Source: Streptomyces prunicolor NBRC 13075 (GTDB lineage: Bacteria; Actinomycetota; Actinomycetes; Streptomycetales; Streptomycetaceae). From it: a DNA stretch of 64,000 nucleotides. The DNA is taken from contig NZ_BARF01000042.1 of the NCBI RefSeq assembly GCF_000367365.1, positions 1-64,000 of the forward strand. Direction: 5' to 3'. The translations under genes were made by a program, and so were the position numbers. The notes beneath the pieces were generated by a model, which saw only the letters and a list, made by a program, of their open reading frames with translations, ran no database searches and was not told where the DNA came from. Positions within the stretch are counted from its first letter, which is position 1. Every line of letters begins with the position of its first letter. Positions 8,101 to 18,100 of this stretch are shown piece after piece.

Positions 8101-9618
8101 GTGACCACCACGACCGACGAGTTGGTGTCGTACGAGGACGCCCTGGCGACCTACGACCCCGTCATGGGCCTCGAAGTCCACGTCGAACTCGGTACCAAGA
8201 CCAAGATGTTCTGCGGCTGTTCGACCGAGCTGGGCGCCGAGCCCAACTCGCAGACCTGCCCCACCTGCCTCGGCATGCCCGGCGCGCTCCCGGTCGTCAA
8301 CGCGATCGGCGTCGAGTCCGCGATCAGGATCGGCCTCGCGCTGAACTGCGAGATCGCCGAGTGGTGCCGGTTCGCCCGGAAGAACTACTTCTACCCGGAC
8401 ATGCCGAAGAACTTCCAGACCTCCCAGTACGACGAGCCGATCGCCTTCAACGGCTATCTGGACGTCCAGTTGGAGGACGGCGAGACCTTCCGGGTGCAGA
8501 TCGAGCGCGCCCACATGGAGGAGGACACCGGCAAGTCGCTGCACGTCGGCGGCGCGACGGGCCGTATCCACGGCGCCTCGCACTCGCTGCTCGACTACAA
8601 CCGCGCCGGCATCCCGCTCATCGAGATCGTCACCAAGCCGATCGAGGGCGCGGGCGAGCGCGCTCCCGAGGTCGCGAAGGCCTACGTCGCGGAGCTGCGC
8701 GAGCTGATCCGGGCGCTCGGTGTGTCGGAAGCCCGCATGGAGCAGGGCCAGATGCGCTGCGACGTGAACCTTTCGCTGCGCCCGCACGGCCGCGAGAAGT
8801 TCGGCACGCGCAGTGAGACCAAGAACGTCAACTCGCTGCGTTCCGTGGAGCGTGCCGCCCGCTTCGAGATCCAGCGCCATGCCGCGGTGCTGAACTCCGG
8901 CGGCACGATCATCCAGGAGACCCGTCACTTCCACGAGGACACCGGGTCGACGACCTCGGGCCGCGTGAAGGAGGAGGCGGAGGACTACCGGTACTTCCCG
9001 GAGCCGGACCTGGTTCCGGTGGCCCCCTCGCGCGCGTGGGTCGAGGAGATCCGCGCCGAGCTGCCCGAGCAGCCGCTGGCCCGCCGCAACCGGCTCAGCG
9101 AGGAGTGGGGGATCACCGCGTTCGACATGCAGTCGATCCTGAACGCCGGTGCCATCGACCCGATCGTCGCCACGATCGACGCCGGTGCGGACTCGGCCTC
9201 CGCGCGCAAGTGGTGGATGGGTGAACTCGCCCGCAGCGCCAACGAGTCCGGCAAGGCGCTCGACGAGCTGCCCATCACGCCGGAGCAGGTCGCCCGGGTC
9301 ACCGCGCTGGTCACCGCCGGCGAACTGAACGACAAGCTGGCCCGCCAGGTCATCGAGGGCGTCCTCGCCGGCGAGGGCACCCCGGACGAGGTCGTCGAGA
9401 AGCGTGGCCTGAAGGTCGTCTCCGACGACGGCGCCCTCACCACCGCCGTCCAGGAAGCCATCGCCGGCAACCCGGGCATCGCCGACAAGATCCGCGGCGG
9501 CAAGGTGGCGGCGGCCGGCGCGCTGGTCGGAGCGGTCATGAAGGCCACCCGCGGCCAGGCCGACGCGGCCCGCGTCAAGGAGCTCATCCTGGAGCAGCTG
9601 GGCGTCAGCGAGGGCTGA
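8101..9618 (+). CDS. gatB: Amidotransferase subunit GatB
   Basis: The 505-residue subunit binds the misacylated tRNA, phosphorylates the tRNA-bound Glu or Asp with ATP and amidates it. The N-terminal cradle has the signature MGLEVHVELGTKTKMFCGC and metal-site Cys residues (QTCPTCLGMPGALPV). The C-terminal helical and YqeY-like tail domain (~350-500) ends in KELILEQLG. The GTG start at 8101 has a GAGAGGGAAG ribosome site. It closes the gat operon, which ends at a strong bidirectional terminator at 9656. Confidence 0.97.
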   Translation: MTTTTDELVSYEDALATYDPVMGLEVHVELGTKTKMFCGCSTELGAEPNSQTCPTCLGMPGALPVVNAIGVESAIRIGLALNCEIAEWCRFARKNYFYPDMPKNFQTSQYDEPIAFNGYLDVQLEDGETFRVQIERAHMEEDTGKSLHVGGATGRIHGASHSLLDYNRAGIPLIEIVTKPIEGAGERAPEVAKAYVAELRELIRALGVSEARMEQGQMRCDVNLSLRPHGREKFGTRSETKNVNSLRSVERAARFEIQRHAAVLNSGGTIIQETRHFHEDTGSTTSGRVKEEAEDYRYFPEPDLVPVAPSRAWVEEIRAELPEQPLARRNRLSEEWGITAFDMQSILNAGAIDPIVATIDAGADSASARKWWMGELARSANESGKALDELPITPEQVARVTALVTAGELNDKLARQVIEGVLAGEGTPDEVVEKRGLKVVSDDGALTTAVQEAIAGNPGIADKIRGGKVAAAGALVGAVMKATRGQADAARVKELILEQLGVSEG

Positions 9619-9655
9619 GACGGCCGTAGGAAATCAGCCGTAGGACATCAACAGC

Positions 9656-9693
9656 CCTGGGGGGATGCATCGGTTGCGATGCATCCCCCCAGG
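9656..9693. terminator. Bidirectional terminator, 17-bp perfect stem
   Basis: Arms at 9656-9672 and 9677-9693 are perfectly complementary around loop GTTG. It lies between the convergent gatB and methyltransferase genes and can serve both. Confidence 0.85.
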
Positions 9694-9702
9694 TGTGTCA
9701 CT

Positions 9703-10491
9703 TCACAGTCGGCGCCCCACGACGCGTGTGAAGCCGATCAGATGTTCCACGTCGGCGTTCACCAGCTCCGCCGACGTGCGCGCCATGTCCGCCATGAACT
9801 CGCTCGGGCTCTCCTCGGCGCACACCTCGCTCCACAGCAGCCAGTCGCGCCATCCGTCGGGCAGCCAGTCGGCCGTCTCGACCTCCGCTGCCTTGCCGCG
9901 TGTCCAGTGCCTGCGCCACCAGGCGGGGGAGTGGAAGGCCCAGAAGCCCGGGTCCCCTTCCCAGTACTGCTTCAGGTGCTCCGGCGGTTCGGCGCCCGGC
10001 AGTTCCTCCCGCAGCGCGGGCATGACGACGCCGATCCGGCCCTCCGGCTTCAACAGCCGGGTCAGCGTGGGCAGATAGAGGTCGGCGGTGCCGAAGTACT
10101 GATAGGCGTCGATCGACACGATCGCGTCGAACGTGCCGTCCCCGAAGGGGAGAGCGTGTGCCTCCACGTGGAGGGGGAGCACCTGATCGGCGACGCCCGC
10201 CTCGGCGATCCGTACGGCGTTCTCCTCGGGCTTCACCCACAGGTCGGCCGCGGTGACCTGGACGTCGTACTCCTTGGCGAGGAAGACGGAGGTCATGGCG
10301 CGTCCGCAGCCCAGGTCGAGCACGCGAGCGCCGGGGCGCAAGGTGTCCAGGCCGAGGGCGGGGGCCAGCCATTCCAGCAGCCACAGGGCGTGCGGGCCCA
10401 TCTGGTTCTCGATGGTCCAGCGGGGGTCGTAGGTGTTGCTGCGCGGGTAGCGGGGGTGGGTCAGGCGGGCGGTCAGGTCGGTGTCGGGCAT
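9703..10491 (-). CDS. SAM-dependent methyltransferase
   Basis: The 262-residue class I methyltransferase has the SAM-binding motif VLDLGCGRAMTSVFLA at about residues 57-72. An acidic residue ends beta-2 (TAADLW), and motif IV-like DAIVSIDAYQYFG lies near 125. The Trp-rich C-terminal part (residues ~170-225) may shape the substrate pocket. Upstream on its strand is GGAGGA, 13 nt before the ATG. It is transcribed towards gatB. The substrate cannot be told from sequence. Confidence 0.85.
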   Translation of the reverse strand: MPDTDLTARLTHPRYPRSNTYDPRWTIENQMGPHALWLLEWLAPALGLDTLRPGARVLDLGCGRAMTSVFLAKEYDVQVTAADLWVKPEENAVRIAEAGVADQVLPLHVEAHALPFGDGTFDAIVSIDAYQYFGTADLYLPTLTRLLKPEGRIGVVMPALREELPGAEPPEHLKQYWEGDPGFWAFHSPAWWRRHWTRGKAAEVETADWLPDGWRDWLLWSEVCAEESPSEFMADMARTSAELVNADVEHLIGFTRVVGRRL

Positions 10492-10607
10492 CGGTGAACG
10501 GTGTCCTCCGGTTCTGCGTAGCTCCTAGGGGAAGGCAACGAGATTGTGGAGGACGTCGGTTGGCCGCGCACCAGGTTTCTCAGGTGGAGGCGCTACGCTC
10601 GCCCGCC

Positions 10608-10910
10608 ATGGACGGACGCGGAGATTCCGAGATATCCGAAGTGCAGGACTTCGGGGATCCGGCACTGGACGCGCGACGGGCCCGCTGGACGGCCGCGCTG
10701 ACCGGTGCCGTGCTGGCCCTCGCGGGGGTGGCCGCGGCGGTGTTGCGGGCGAGTGGATCCGGGCCGGTCGTTGTTCCGGCCGCCTATGCCCTCGGCGCCG
10801 CGGTGTGTGCGCTCGCGTCGGTGCTCGGGTCCAGGGGCCGTACCAGAAGGGCGCTTTGGCTGTTGGTGGTCGGGGCGATGGTGATGGCGCTGGGGGACCA
10901 GTTCGACTGA
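10608..10910 (+). CDS. Small three-helix membrane protein
   Basis: I start at the ATG at 10608; an in-frame start at 10494 lacks good coding character. The 100-residue product has a charged N-terminus (~1-28), three hydrophobic segments (~29-47, 53-70, 79-95) and a short acidic end. TACGCT lies at 10592-10597, suggesting a nearly leaderless transcript. It is divergent from the methyltransferase. It resembles small unannotated Streptomyces membrane proteins; no function can be proposed. Confidence 0.65.
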   Translation: MDGRGDSEISEVQDFGDPALDARRARWTAALTGAVLALAGVAAAVLRASGSGPVVVPAAYALGAAVCALASVLGSRGRTRRALWLLVVGAMVMALGDQFD

Positions 10911-11113
10911 GCCGGGTGCCCTGACAGAGTTGCCGTTACTGTCCTGTGATCTGGCTCCCACTCCCGTGATCCGGCGCACGAACGCCGTAAACGATCATTT
11001 TCTGCTGCAAGAGTGGGCCACGCATTGCTCATGCGTTCTTTGCGGGCTGTTCATCCCTCGAACCTGGATTCCCGGTCAAAGATCCACAATTCGCCATCCC
11101 CGGGAGCACGTTC

Positions 11114-13357
11114 GTGGCAGCCCTTGCCCGCTGGTGTGTTCAACACCGCCTCGTCGCCGTCCTGTTGTGGCTCCTCGCGTTCGGCGGGGTCACCGCGGCC
11201 GCCGCCGTCGCCGGTTCGGCGTACTCGAACGACTACGAGGCACCCGGCACCGAGTCGGGCCGCGCAACTCAACTCCTCCAGGAGGGGTTTCCCGGTCTCG
11301 GCGGCGACAGCGACACCGTTGTCTGGCGCACTTCGCCCGGCTCGGTCCGCGCCGCCGCCGTCGAACAGACCATGACCGGCGTTCTCGACAAGATCGCCGA
11401 CCTGCCCGGAGTCGCCTCCGTCGTCAGTCCGTACGACGGGCAGGGCGCCGGCCGGATCAGCGCCGACGGGCGGACCGCCTACGCCACCGTCACCTTCGTG
11501 CACCAGGCCGAGGACATCGACAAGTCCCAGGCGCAGGCCGTCGTCCGCGCTGCCAAGGCCGTCGAGACCGACGGGCTCCAGGTCGAATCGGGCGGCAGCG
11601 CCATCGCGCTCACCGAGGCGTCGAGCGGGCACACCGCCGAGATCGTCGGGGTCGCCGTCGCCGCGCTCGTCCTGTTCCTCGCCTTCGGGTCGCTCGCCGC
11701 ATCCCTTCTGCCCATCGGCACCGCCCTGGTGAGCGTCGGCACCGCGTACGCGGCGATCGTGCTGCTCGGGCATGCCATGACCGTCGCCGACTTCGCGCCC
11801 ATGCTCGGCATGCTGATCGGGCTCGGCGTCGGCATCGACTACGCCCTGTTCATCGTGACCCGGCACCGGCGCGGGCTGAAACGCGGGCTGTCCGTCACCG
11901 AGGCGGTCACCAACGCGGTCGTCACCACCGGGCGCGCGGTCGTCTTCGCGGGCGCCACCGTGTGCATCGCCCTGCTCGGCATGCTGATCCTGCGGCTCGG
12001 TTTCCTCAACGGGGTCGCGATCGCCGCCTCGTTGACCGTGGTGCTCACCGTCGCGGCCTCCGTGACGCTTCTCCCGGCCCTGCTGTCCTTCATCGGCCCC
12101 CGCGCCCTCAGTCGCCGCGAACGGCGCCGACTGGCCGAGCACGGGCCCCAGCCGGAGCTGCCCACCGGCCTCGCCGCCCGCTGGTCCGCGTTCGTCGAGC
12201 GCCACCCCAAACTGCTCGGCGCCCTCGCCCTGGTCGTCATCACCGTCCTCGCGCTGCCCACCCTCGCCCTCCACCTGGGCACCTCCGACCAGGGCAACGA
12301 CCCCAAGTCGTCGACCACGCGCCAGGCCTACGACCTGCTTGCCGGGGGCTTCGGGCCCGGTGTCAACGGCCCCCTCACCCTCGTGACGAAGATCGACAGC
12401 GCCGAGGACAAGCTCACCCTCGACAACCTCGACGCCACCCTGCGCACCACCGAGGGCGTCGCCTCCGTGACCCCGGTGACCTACGACGCCGGCGGCTCCA
12501 CCGGGTACTTCAGCGTCGTACCGGACTCGGCACCGCAGTCACAGAAGACCAGCGACCTCGTCGACCGGCTGCGCACCGAGGTGCTGCCGCGAGCCGAGAC
12601 GGGGACCTCGCTCGACATCCACGTGGGCGGGGTGACGGCGAGCTACGACGACTTCGCCGAGGTGATCGTCGGCAAGCTCCCGCTGTTCGTCGGGGTCGTC
12701 ATCTCGCTCGGCTGTGTGCTGCTCCTGCTCGCCTTCCGCTCGGTCGGCATCCCGCTCAAGGCCGCCGCGATGAACGTCGCCGCCGTGGCCGCCGCCTTCG
12801 GGGTCGTCGTCGCGATCTTCCAGTGGGGGTGGGGGAGCGAGTTCCTCGGCCTGGGACGCGCCGGGCCGATAGAGCCCTTCCTGCCCGTGATCATGGTGTC
12901 GGTCCTCTTCGGGCTCTCGATGGACTACCAGGTCTTCCTGGTGAGCCGGATGTACGAGGAATGGCTGGAAACCGGCGACAACCGCCGTGCCGTCCGCGTC
13001 GGCCTCGCGGAGACCAGCCGCGTGATCAACTCCGCCGCGGTCATCATGATCTCCGTCTTCCTCGCCTTCGTGCTCAGCGGCGACCGCGTGATCGCCATGT
13101 TCGGCATCGCGCTCGCGTCCGCCGTCGCCCTGGACGCCTTCGTGCTCCGTACGCTCCTGGTGCCCGCCCTCATGCACCTGCTCGGCGGCGCCAACTGGTG
13201 GCTGCCCCGGGGCCTCGACCGCGTCCTGCCCCGCATCAGCATCGAGCCCCCCGAGTGCCGCGCCGCCCATGAGAGGCTGGCCGCCGCGACGGACGCCGAG
13301 GTGGCGGACGTCCTGGCGAAGGAGCGGGAACAGGATGTACGCGATATCCCTGGGTGA
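11114..13357 (+). CDS. MMPL-family RND exporter
   Basis: The 747-residue permease has the RND layout of two repeats, each with one membrane helix, a large external loop and five helices. MmpL hallmarks are visible: GLGVGIDYALFIVTRHRRGL in TM4 (~240) and LFGLSMDYQVFLVSRM in TM10 (~600), with the Asp of each DY pair likely in proton relay. Mycobacterial and Streptomyces relatives export lipids, pigments or drugs. The GTG start at 11114 is preceded by CCGGGAGCA. The 203-nt region upstream (10911-11113) holds no ORF and probably carries its promoter. The next gene overlaps its 3' end by 23 nt. Confidence 0.92.
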   Translation: MAALARWCVQHRLVAVLLWLLAFGGVTAAAAVAGSAYSNDYEAPGTESGRATQLLQEGFPGLGGDSDTVVWRTSPGSVRAAAVEQTMTGVLDKIADLPGVASVVSPYDGQGAGRISADGRTAYATVTFVHQAEDIDKSQAQAVVRAAKAVETDGLQVESGGSAIALTEASSGHTAEIVGVAVAALVLFLAFGSLAASLLPIGTALVSVGTAYAAIVLLGHAMTVADFAPMLGMLIGLGVGIDYALFIVTRHRRGLKRGLSVTEAVTNAVVTTGRAVVFAGATVCIALLGMLILRLGFLNGVAIAASLTVVLTVAASVTLLPALLSFIGPRALSRRERRRLAEHGPQPELPTGLAARWSAFVERHPKLLGALALVVITVLALPTLALHLGTSDQGNDPKSSTTRQAYDLLAGGFGPGVNGPLTLVTKIDSAEDKLTLDNLDATLRTTEGVASVTPVTYDAGGSTGYFSVVPDSAPQSQKTSDLVDRLRTEVLPRAETGTSLDIHVGGVTASYDDFAEVIVGKLPLFVGVVISLGCVLLLLAFRSVGIPLKAAAMNVAAVAAAFGVVVAIFQWGWGSEFLGLGRAGPIEPFLPVIMVSVLFGLSMDYQVFLVSRMYEEWLETGDNRRAVRVGLAETSRVINSAAVIMISVFLAFVLSGDRVIAMFGIALASAVALDAFVLRTLLVPALMHLLGGANWWLPRGLDRVLPRISIEPPECRAAHERLAAATDAEVADVLAKEREQDVRDIPG

Positions 13358-13910
13358 CGACGGAGCCGAACTGCGTCCCCTGGAGCCGTGGCACGCCGAG
13401 GAGTTCCTCGCGCACCTGGACCGCGGCCGGGAGTTCATCGGCCAGTACATCGCCTTCGGGTCCAAGGAGACGGACGTCGACTCCGCGCGGGTCATGCTCC
13501 AGCGCTACGCCGACCTCCGTGCCGCCGACAGCGCGTCCCTGCACGGCATCTGGCTGGACGGCAAGCTCGTCGGCGGGGTCCTCTTCCTGAACTTCCACGC
13601 CGACCAGGGCAACTGCGAGGTCGGCTGCTGGCTGGAACCCGCCGGTGCGGGCCACGGACTGATCACCCGCGCGATACGGATTCTCATCGACTTCGCGATC
13701 GAACAGCGCGGTATCCACCGCGTCGAATGGCATGCCGCCGCGGGCAATGAGAAGAGCCTGAATGTTGCCCGCCGCACGGGCATGACCAGGGACGCGGTCC
13801 TCCGCGAATCACACCCCCACAAGGGCGTACGGCATGACATAGAGGTGTGGTCCGTGCTCGCCCCCGAGTGGCGCGAGGCACGCGCGCGTGCACAACACGG
13901 CGATCTTTAA
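13335..13910 (+). CDS. GNAT acetyltransferase, RimJ/RimL type
   Basis: The 191-residue protein has the ribosomal-protein N-acetyltransferase layout: ELRPLEPWHAEEFLAHLD at the N-terminus, a core VGCWLEPAGAGHGLITRAI (~100-118, acetyl-CoA pyrophosphate loop), and HRVEWHAAAGNEKSLNVARR (~135-154). The start is the ATG at 13335, preceded by GGAGCGGGAACAGG and lying inside the end of the MMPL gene, which implies coupling. Substrate may be a protein N-terminus or a small amine. Confidence 0.85.
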   Translation: MYAISLGDDGAELRPLEPWHAEEFLAHLDRGREFIGQYIAFGSKETDVDSARVMLQRYADLRAADSASLHGIWLDGKLVGGVLFLNFHADQGNCEVGCWLEPAGAGHGLITRAIRILIDFAIEQRGIHRVEWHAAAGNEKSLNVARRTGMTRDAVLRESHPHKGVRHDIEVWSVLAPEWREARARAQHGDL

Positions 13911-13945
13911 GGAACTTCTCATACTTCACCCCTACCGTGCGCACC

Positions 13946-14575
13946 ATGGGTACCAAGACTGTTGACGAGGCCGCGAACGAGGCCCCCGAGGTGAAGAGCG
14001 ACGCGGAGTCCGTCGACGTCACCAAGACCGATGTCACCAAGACCGACGAGGAAGTGACCGAGCCGGACACCGCGAGCACCGAGGCCGAGGCCGCCGAGGC
14101 CGTCGAGGACGAGGACGACCTCTCCGAGGAGGAGTACGCGGCCGAGCTCGCGAAGCTCCAGCAGGAGGAGCCTGAGGGCCCCTCCGGCGTCGGCCAGGGC
14201 GCTGCCGCCGTGGTCTCCGCCGCGCTCGGCTTCATCTCGCTCTCCGGCGGCTGGATCGGCACCGTCGCCGGCGCCCGCGCGCAGCTCAACGGCCAGCTCC
14301 ACACGGCGTCCACCGCGAGCGTGGCCACGCAGATCAAGGAGGTCTACGGCACCTCCTGGCATGCCACCGCGATCTGGGCCGGTATTTTCGCGCTCGTGGC
14401 CGCCCTCGTGGGTGTCGGCGCGCTCATCCGGCCCGCGTTCGGCGTCCCGGGCAAGCCGCAGGCCACCTGGATCAAGTCGGTCGCCTGGGCGGGCGTCGCG
14501 CTCGGCGTCGTAGGCCTGCTCCTGGCCGTCCTCAAGTACACCGACGTCCTGCTCAGCATGCCGTCGGCCACCTGA
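13946..14575 (+). CDS. Membrane protein with long acidic N-terminal tail
   Basis: The 209-residue protein begins with about 75 residues dominated by Glu, Asp, Ala, Thr and Val, including the repeated pair VTKTDVTKTDEE. About three hydrophobic segments follow (~83-103, 137-158, 176-196). The ATG at 13946 lies 7 nt after TACCGT, a layout consistent with a leaderless transcript. Orthologues are, as I recall, common in Streptomyces without known role. A strong terminator follows at 14593. Confidence 0.75.
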   Translation: MGTKTVDEAANEAPEVKSDAESVDVTKTDVTKTDEEVTEPDTASTEAEAAEAVEDEDDLSEEEYAAELAKLQQEEPEGPSGVGQGAAAVVSAALGFISLSGGWIGTVAGARAQLNGQLHTASTASVATQIKEVYGTSWHATAIWAGIFALVAALVGVGALIRPAFGVPGKPQATWIKSVAWAGVALGVVGLLLAVLKYTDVLLSMPSAT

Positions 14576-14592
14576 GTCACCGCAGTTCACCA

Positions 14593-14641
14593 GGGGGCTT
14601 AGGCGGCTCCGTAAGCACCTTACGGAGCCGCCTGAGCCCCC
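14593..14641. terminator. Strong terminator, 23-bp stem
   Basis: Arms at 14593-14615 and 14619-14641 are complementary apart from one G-T pair, with a 3-nt CAC loop, followed by TTACG. It ends the 11.1-14.6 kb gene string. Confidence 0.85.
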
Positions 14642-14774
14642 TTACGCATGTCTAAGGCCCGCCCGGCCCCGCAAGATGCGGAACTCTCCCGATGTGGCGG
14701 ACCCCCCTTGGAGACGAAGGTTGAGGCATCGCAGAAAGCGAAGCCCGAAACCGCACTCCACCAAGGGACTTGAG

Positions 14775-14960
14775 ATGTACGAGTACGAACTCCACCAGAT
14801 CCGCTCCGCCGAACTGCGCCGGCAGGCCGCGAACGAGCGCCTCGCCCGCGAGGCCGTACGCGGTGCCCGCGCCGCCCGCCGCGAGCAGGCCCGCCTGGAC
14901 ACCGAGGGGGAGGTGCATACCAAGCGCCCCCACAAGCACCTGTTCGCCCGCGCCTCGTGA
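14775..14960 (+). CDS. Small basic helical protein, 61 aa
   Basis: The ATG at 14775 has an AAGGGACTTGAG ribosome site. The product is rich in Arg, Ala and Glu and predicted almost wholly helical (YEYELHQIRSAELRRQAANE), ending KRPHKHLFARAS. Similar short ORFs are common before regulators in Streptomyces. Its TGA overlaps a GTG that opens the longest possible frame of the following LAL gene (GTGA at 14957), but no ribosome site supports that GTG. Function unknown. Confidence 0.6.
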   Translation: MYEYELHQIRSAELRRQAANERLAREAVRGARAARREQARLDTEGEVHTKRPHKHLFARAS

Positions 14961-14970
14961 CCGTCCGGGT

Positions 14971-15057
14971 ACGGGACGACGGTCGTACGGCACGGGACGA
15001 CGGCGGTCGTACGGTACGGGACGACGGTCGTACGGCGCAGGACAACGGCCGTACGGC
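14971..15057 (+). repeat. Tandem repeat, four units of 21-24 bp
   Basis: Units at 14971-14991, 14992-15015, 15016-15036 and 15037-15057 share the core CGACGGTCGTACGG. If translated in the downstream frame they give RDDGRTA-type repeats. I think they are non-coding spacer upstream of the LAL gene. Confidence 0.75.
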
Positions 15058-15121
15058 GCCTGCCCGGCAGGCCGGTGGGGCGCTCCTCCCCGTGGCCGTC
15101 CGCCCGAAAACCGGTGCCGCG

Positions 15122-15144
15122 TTGTCAGACCCGCGTGACATGCT
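15122..15144 (+). promoter_or_regulatory. TTGTCA-N11-CATGCT promoter, DNA-damage (RecA-NDp/PafBC) type
   Basis: TTGTCA (15122-15127) and CATGCT (15139-15144) are separated by 11 nt, the spacing I recall for actinobacterial RecA-independent damage promoters (TTGTCRGTG-N8-TAnnnT). Transcription would begin about at the GTG at 15152. TGTCA/TGACA also forms an inverted repeat. The -10 matches only partly, so this is inference. Confidence 0.4.
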
Positions 15145-15151
15145 CGCAAGT

Positions 15152-18100
15152 GTGGAGACCAGGTCCGTCAGTCCGGTCTTCGTCGGCCGCGCCGACGAAC
15201 TGGACACGCTGAACGATGCGCTCGCCCGCGCCGCCGCGGGCGAGCCGCAGGCGTTGCTGCTGGGCGGCGAGGCCGGCGTCGGCAAGACCCGGCTGGTCGA
15301 GGAGTTCGCCACCGCGGCCTGCCGCCGGGGCGCCGTCGTCGCGCTCGGCGGCTGTGTCGAGATCGGCGCGGACGGACTGCCCTTCGCCCCCTTCTCCACC
15401 GCCCTGCGCGCGCTGCGCCGCGAACTGCCCGACGCGCTGTCCGCCGCGGCCGCCGGCCAGGAGGAGGAACTCGCCCGGCTGCTCCCGGAGTTGGCGGAGA
15501 CAGCCACTCTTCAGCGGGCCGGACGGCACGACGAGGAGGGCATGGCCCGTCTCTTCGAGCTCACCGCGCGCCTCCTGGAGCGCGTCGCCGCCGACCGCAC
15601 GGTGATCGTCGCCCTGGAGGACCTGCACTGGGCCGACGCCTCCACCCGCCACCTCCTCGCCTACCTCTTCCGCACCCTGCGCACCGGCCGCCTCCTCGTC
15701 CTCGCCACCTACCGCGCCGACGACATCCACCGCCGCCACCCGCTGCGCCCCCTGCTCGCCGAACTCGACCGGCTCCGCACGGTCCGCCGGATCGAACTGG
15801 GCCGCTTCAACCGGCAGGAAGTGGGCCGCCAGATCGCCGGCATCCGCGCCGCCGAACCGGACGCCGCCCAGGTCGACGAGATCTTCGAACGCTCCGACGG
15901 CAACGCCTTCTTCGTCGAGGAACTCGCCGTCGCCGCCCACGACGGCTGCCGCTCCAACCTCACCGACTCGCTGCGCGACCTGCTCCTCGTCCGGGTCGAG
16001 TCACTGCCCGAGAGCGCCCAGCGGGTCGCCCGGATCGTCGCCGAGGGCGGCTCCACCGTCGAGTACCGGCTGCTCGCCGCCGTCGCCCGGCTGTCCGAGG
16101 ACGACCTCATCGAGGCGCTGCGGTCCGCCGTCGGCGCCAACATCCTCCAGGCGGCGCCCGGCGACGACGGCTACCGCTTCCGCCACTCCCTGGTCCGCGA
16201 GGCCGTCGGCGACGACCTGCTGCCCGGCGAGCGCTCCCGCCTCAACCGCCGCTACGCCGAAGCCCTGGAGGCCGACCCGACGCTCGTCCCCGCCGACCAG
16301 CGCGTCATGCGCCTGGCCAGCTACTGGTACCACGCCCACGATCCCGCCAAGGCCCTCCCGGCCGTTCTGGACGCCTCTGTCGCGGCCCGCGGCCGGCACG
16401 CCCACTCCGAGCAACTACGGCTCCTGGAGCGGGCGATGGAGCTCTGGGACACCGCCCCCGAGGCCGTCCGCGCGAGCCTGCGTCCCGTGGACTACGCCGA
16501 GGTCTACCCGCCCTGCGGCTGCGACCCGGAGACCGAACCCCTGGGTTACCTCGACCTGATGGCGGAGGCCGCCGTCGCCGGACGGCTGAGCGGGGAGCGC
16601 GAGCGCGCCCTGAAGATCACCAAGCGGGCACTGCACCTCATCAACGACGAGGAGGACCCGCTGCGGGCCGCCTGGTTCTGGGTGCAGCGCTCCACCCTGA
16701 TCCGGCACCAGGCCCGCGGCGACGGCTGGTCGGAACTGGCCGCCGCCCAGGAGCTGGTCCGCGGACTGCCGCCCTCCGAGGTGCACGCGGAGGTGCTCGC
16801 CAAGGTCGCCGGCTGGTCCATGGTCCATGTCCCGGGACCCGACGCCTATGTGGCCGCCGAGCGCGCGGTCGAGTACGCGCGCATGGTGGGCGCCCGTGAG
16901 ATCGAGATGGACGCCCGCCTCACCCTGGCCGGCCTCATGGTCGCCTCCGGCGACGTCGAGGCGGGCCTCGCCGAGCTGGTCGAAGTGAAGGAGCGGACGG
17001 TCGCCGAGGGCATCTCCAGCGTCGCCGGCCGCAGCTATGTGAACCTTCCGTCCTCCCTTCAGACCGTCGGCCGCTCCCGGGAAGCCGTGTCGATCCTGGA
17101 GACCGGGCTCGCCTTCGCCAAGAAGTTCGGCCAGTTCGACAAAGAGGCCTGGATCTGGGGGAACCTCGCCGAATCCCTGTTCACCCTCGGCCGCTGGGAC
17201 GAGGCCGCCGAGGCGGCGTCCCAGTCGGAGCGCGTGGGCCCGAGCGCCTCACCCCGCGGCTTCCACGCCCGGCTCCGCGCCGAACTCGCCCTCGCCCGCG
17301 GCGATGTGGCCGAGGCCCGCCGCCAACTGGCCACGGCCCGCGAGCACTTCGGCACCCATGACGTCGCTCCTCAGCACCATCTGCCCCTGGAGCGGATCGA
17401 ACTCCAGATCGCCGCCGCCGAAGGCCGCTTCCTGGACGCGCGAGCCATTCTCGAACTCGTCCTGGACTGCGGCTTCCGGCCCGGCACACAGTTCGAGGCC
17501 TGGCCGCTACTGGTCACCGCGGCCATCGCCGAGACCCGGACCATCGGCGTGCCCGCCGCGGATCCCGGCCGCCCCAAGATCCTCGACCGCATCCGGGAGG
17601 CCGCCAAGCCGGTCCCCTCCAACGTCCCCGTCTGGCAGGCCCACGAACGCTGGCTGCGCGCCGAACTGCGGCACGGCGAGGGCCGCGCCACCCCGGACGA
17701 CTGGTCCGAGGCGGTCGCCGCCTTCGAATGCCTCGACCGCCCCCACGACCTCGCCCGCGTCCGGCACCGGCTGGCCGAGGCGCTGCTGTCCGACCCCGAC
17801 GGCGGCGACGACGAGCGGGACCGCGCCACGGAACTGCTCCGCCTCTCCGCCGCCGTCGCCGACCACCTCGGCGCCCGCCCGCTCGCCGACTCCGTCACGC
17901 TGCTCGCCCAGCGGGCCCGGCTGACGCTCACGAAGGTCCCGGCGCGCAGAGCGGCGCCCACCGACCCCACCGACCCCGCCGATCCCGTCCAGGCGCTCGG
18001 CCTCACCAGCCGGGAACGGGACGTGCTGCGCCTGGTCTCCGCCGGCCGCACCAACCGGCAGATCGCCGAGGAACTCTTCATCTCCCCGAAGACCGCGAGC

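Noticed and set aside
10930..13272. 780-codon plus-strand frame overlapping the MMPL exporter
   Set aside because: Arg-rich out-of-frame reading; the MMPL frame has membrane helices and family motifs.
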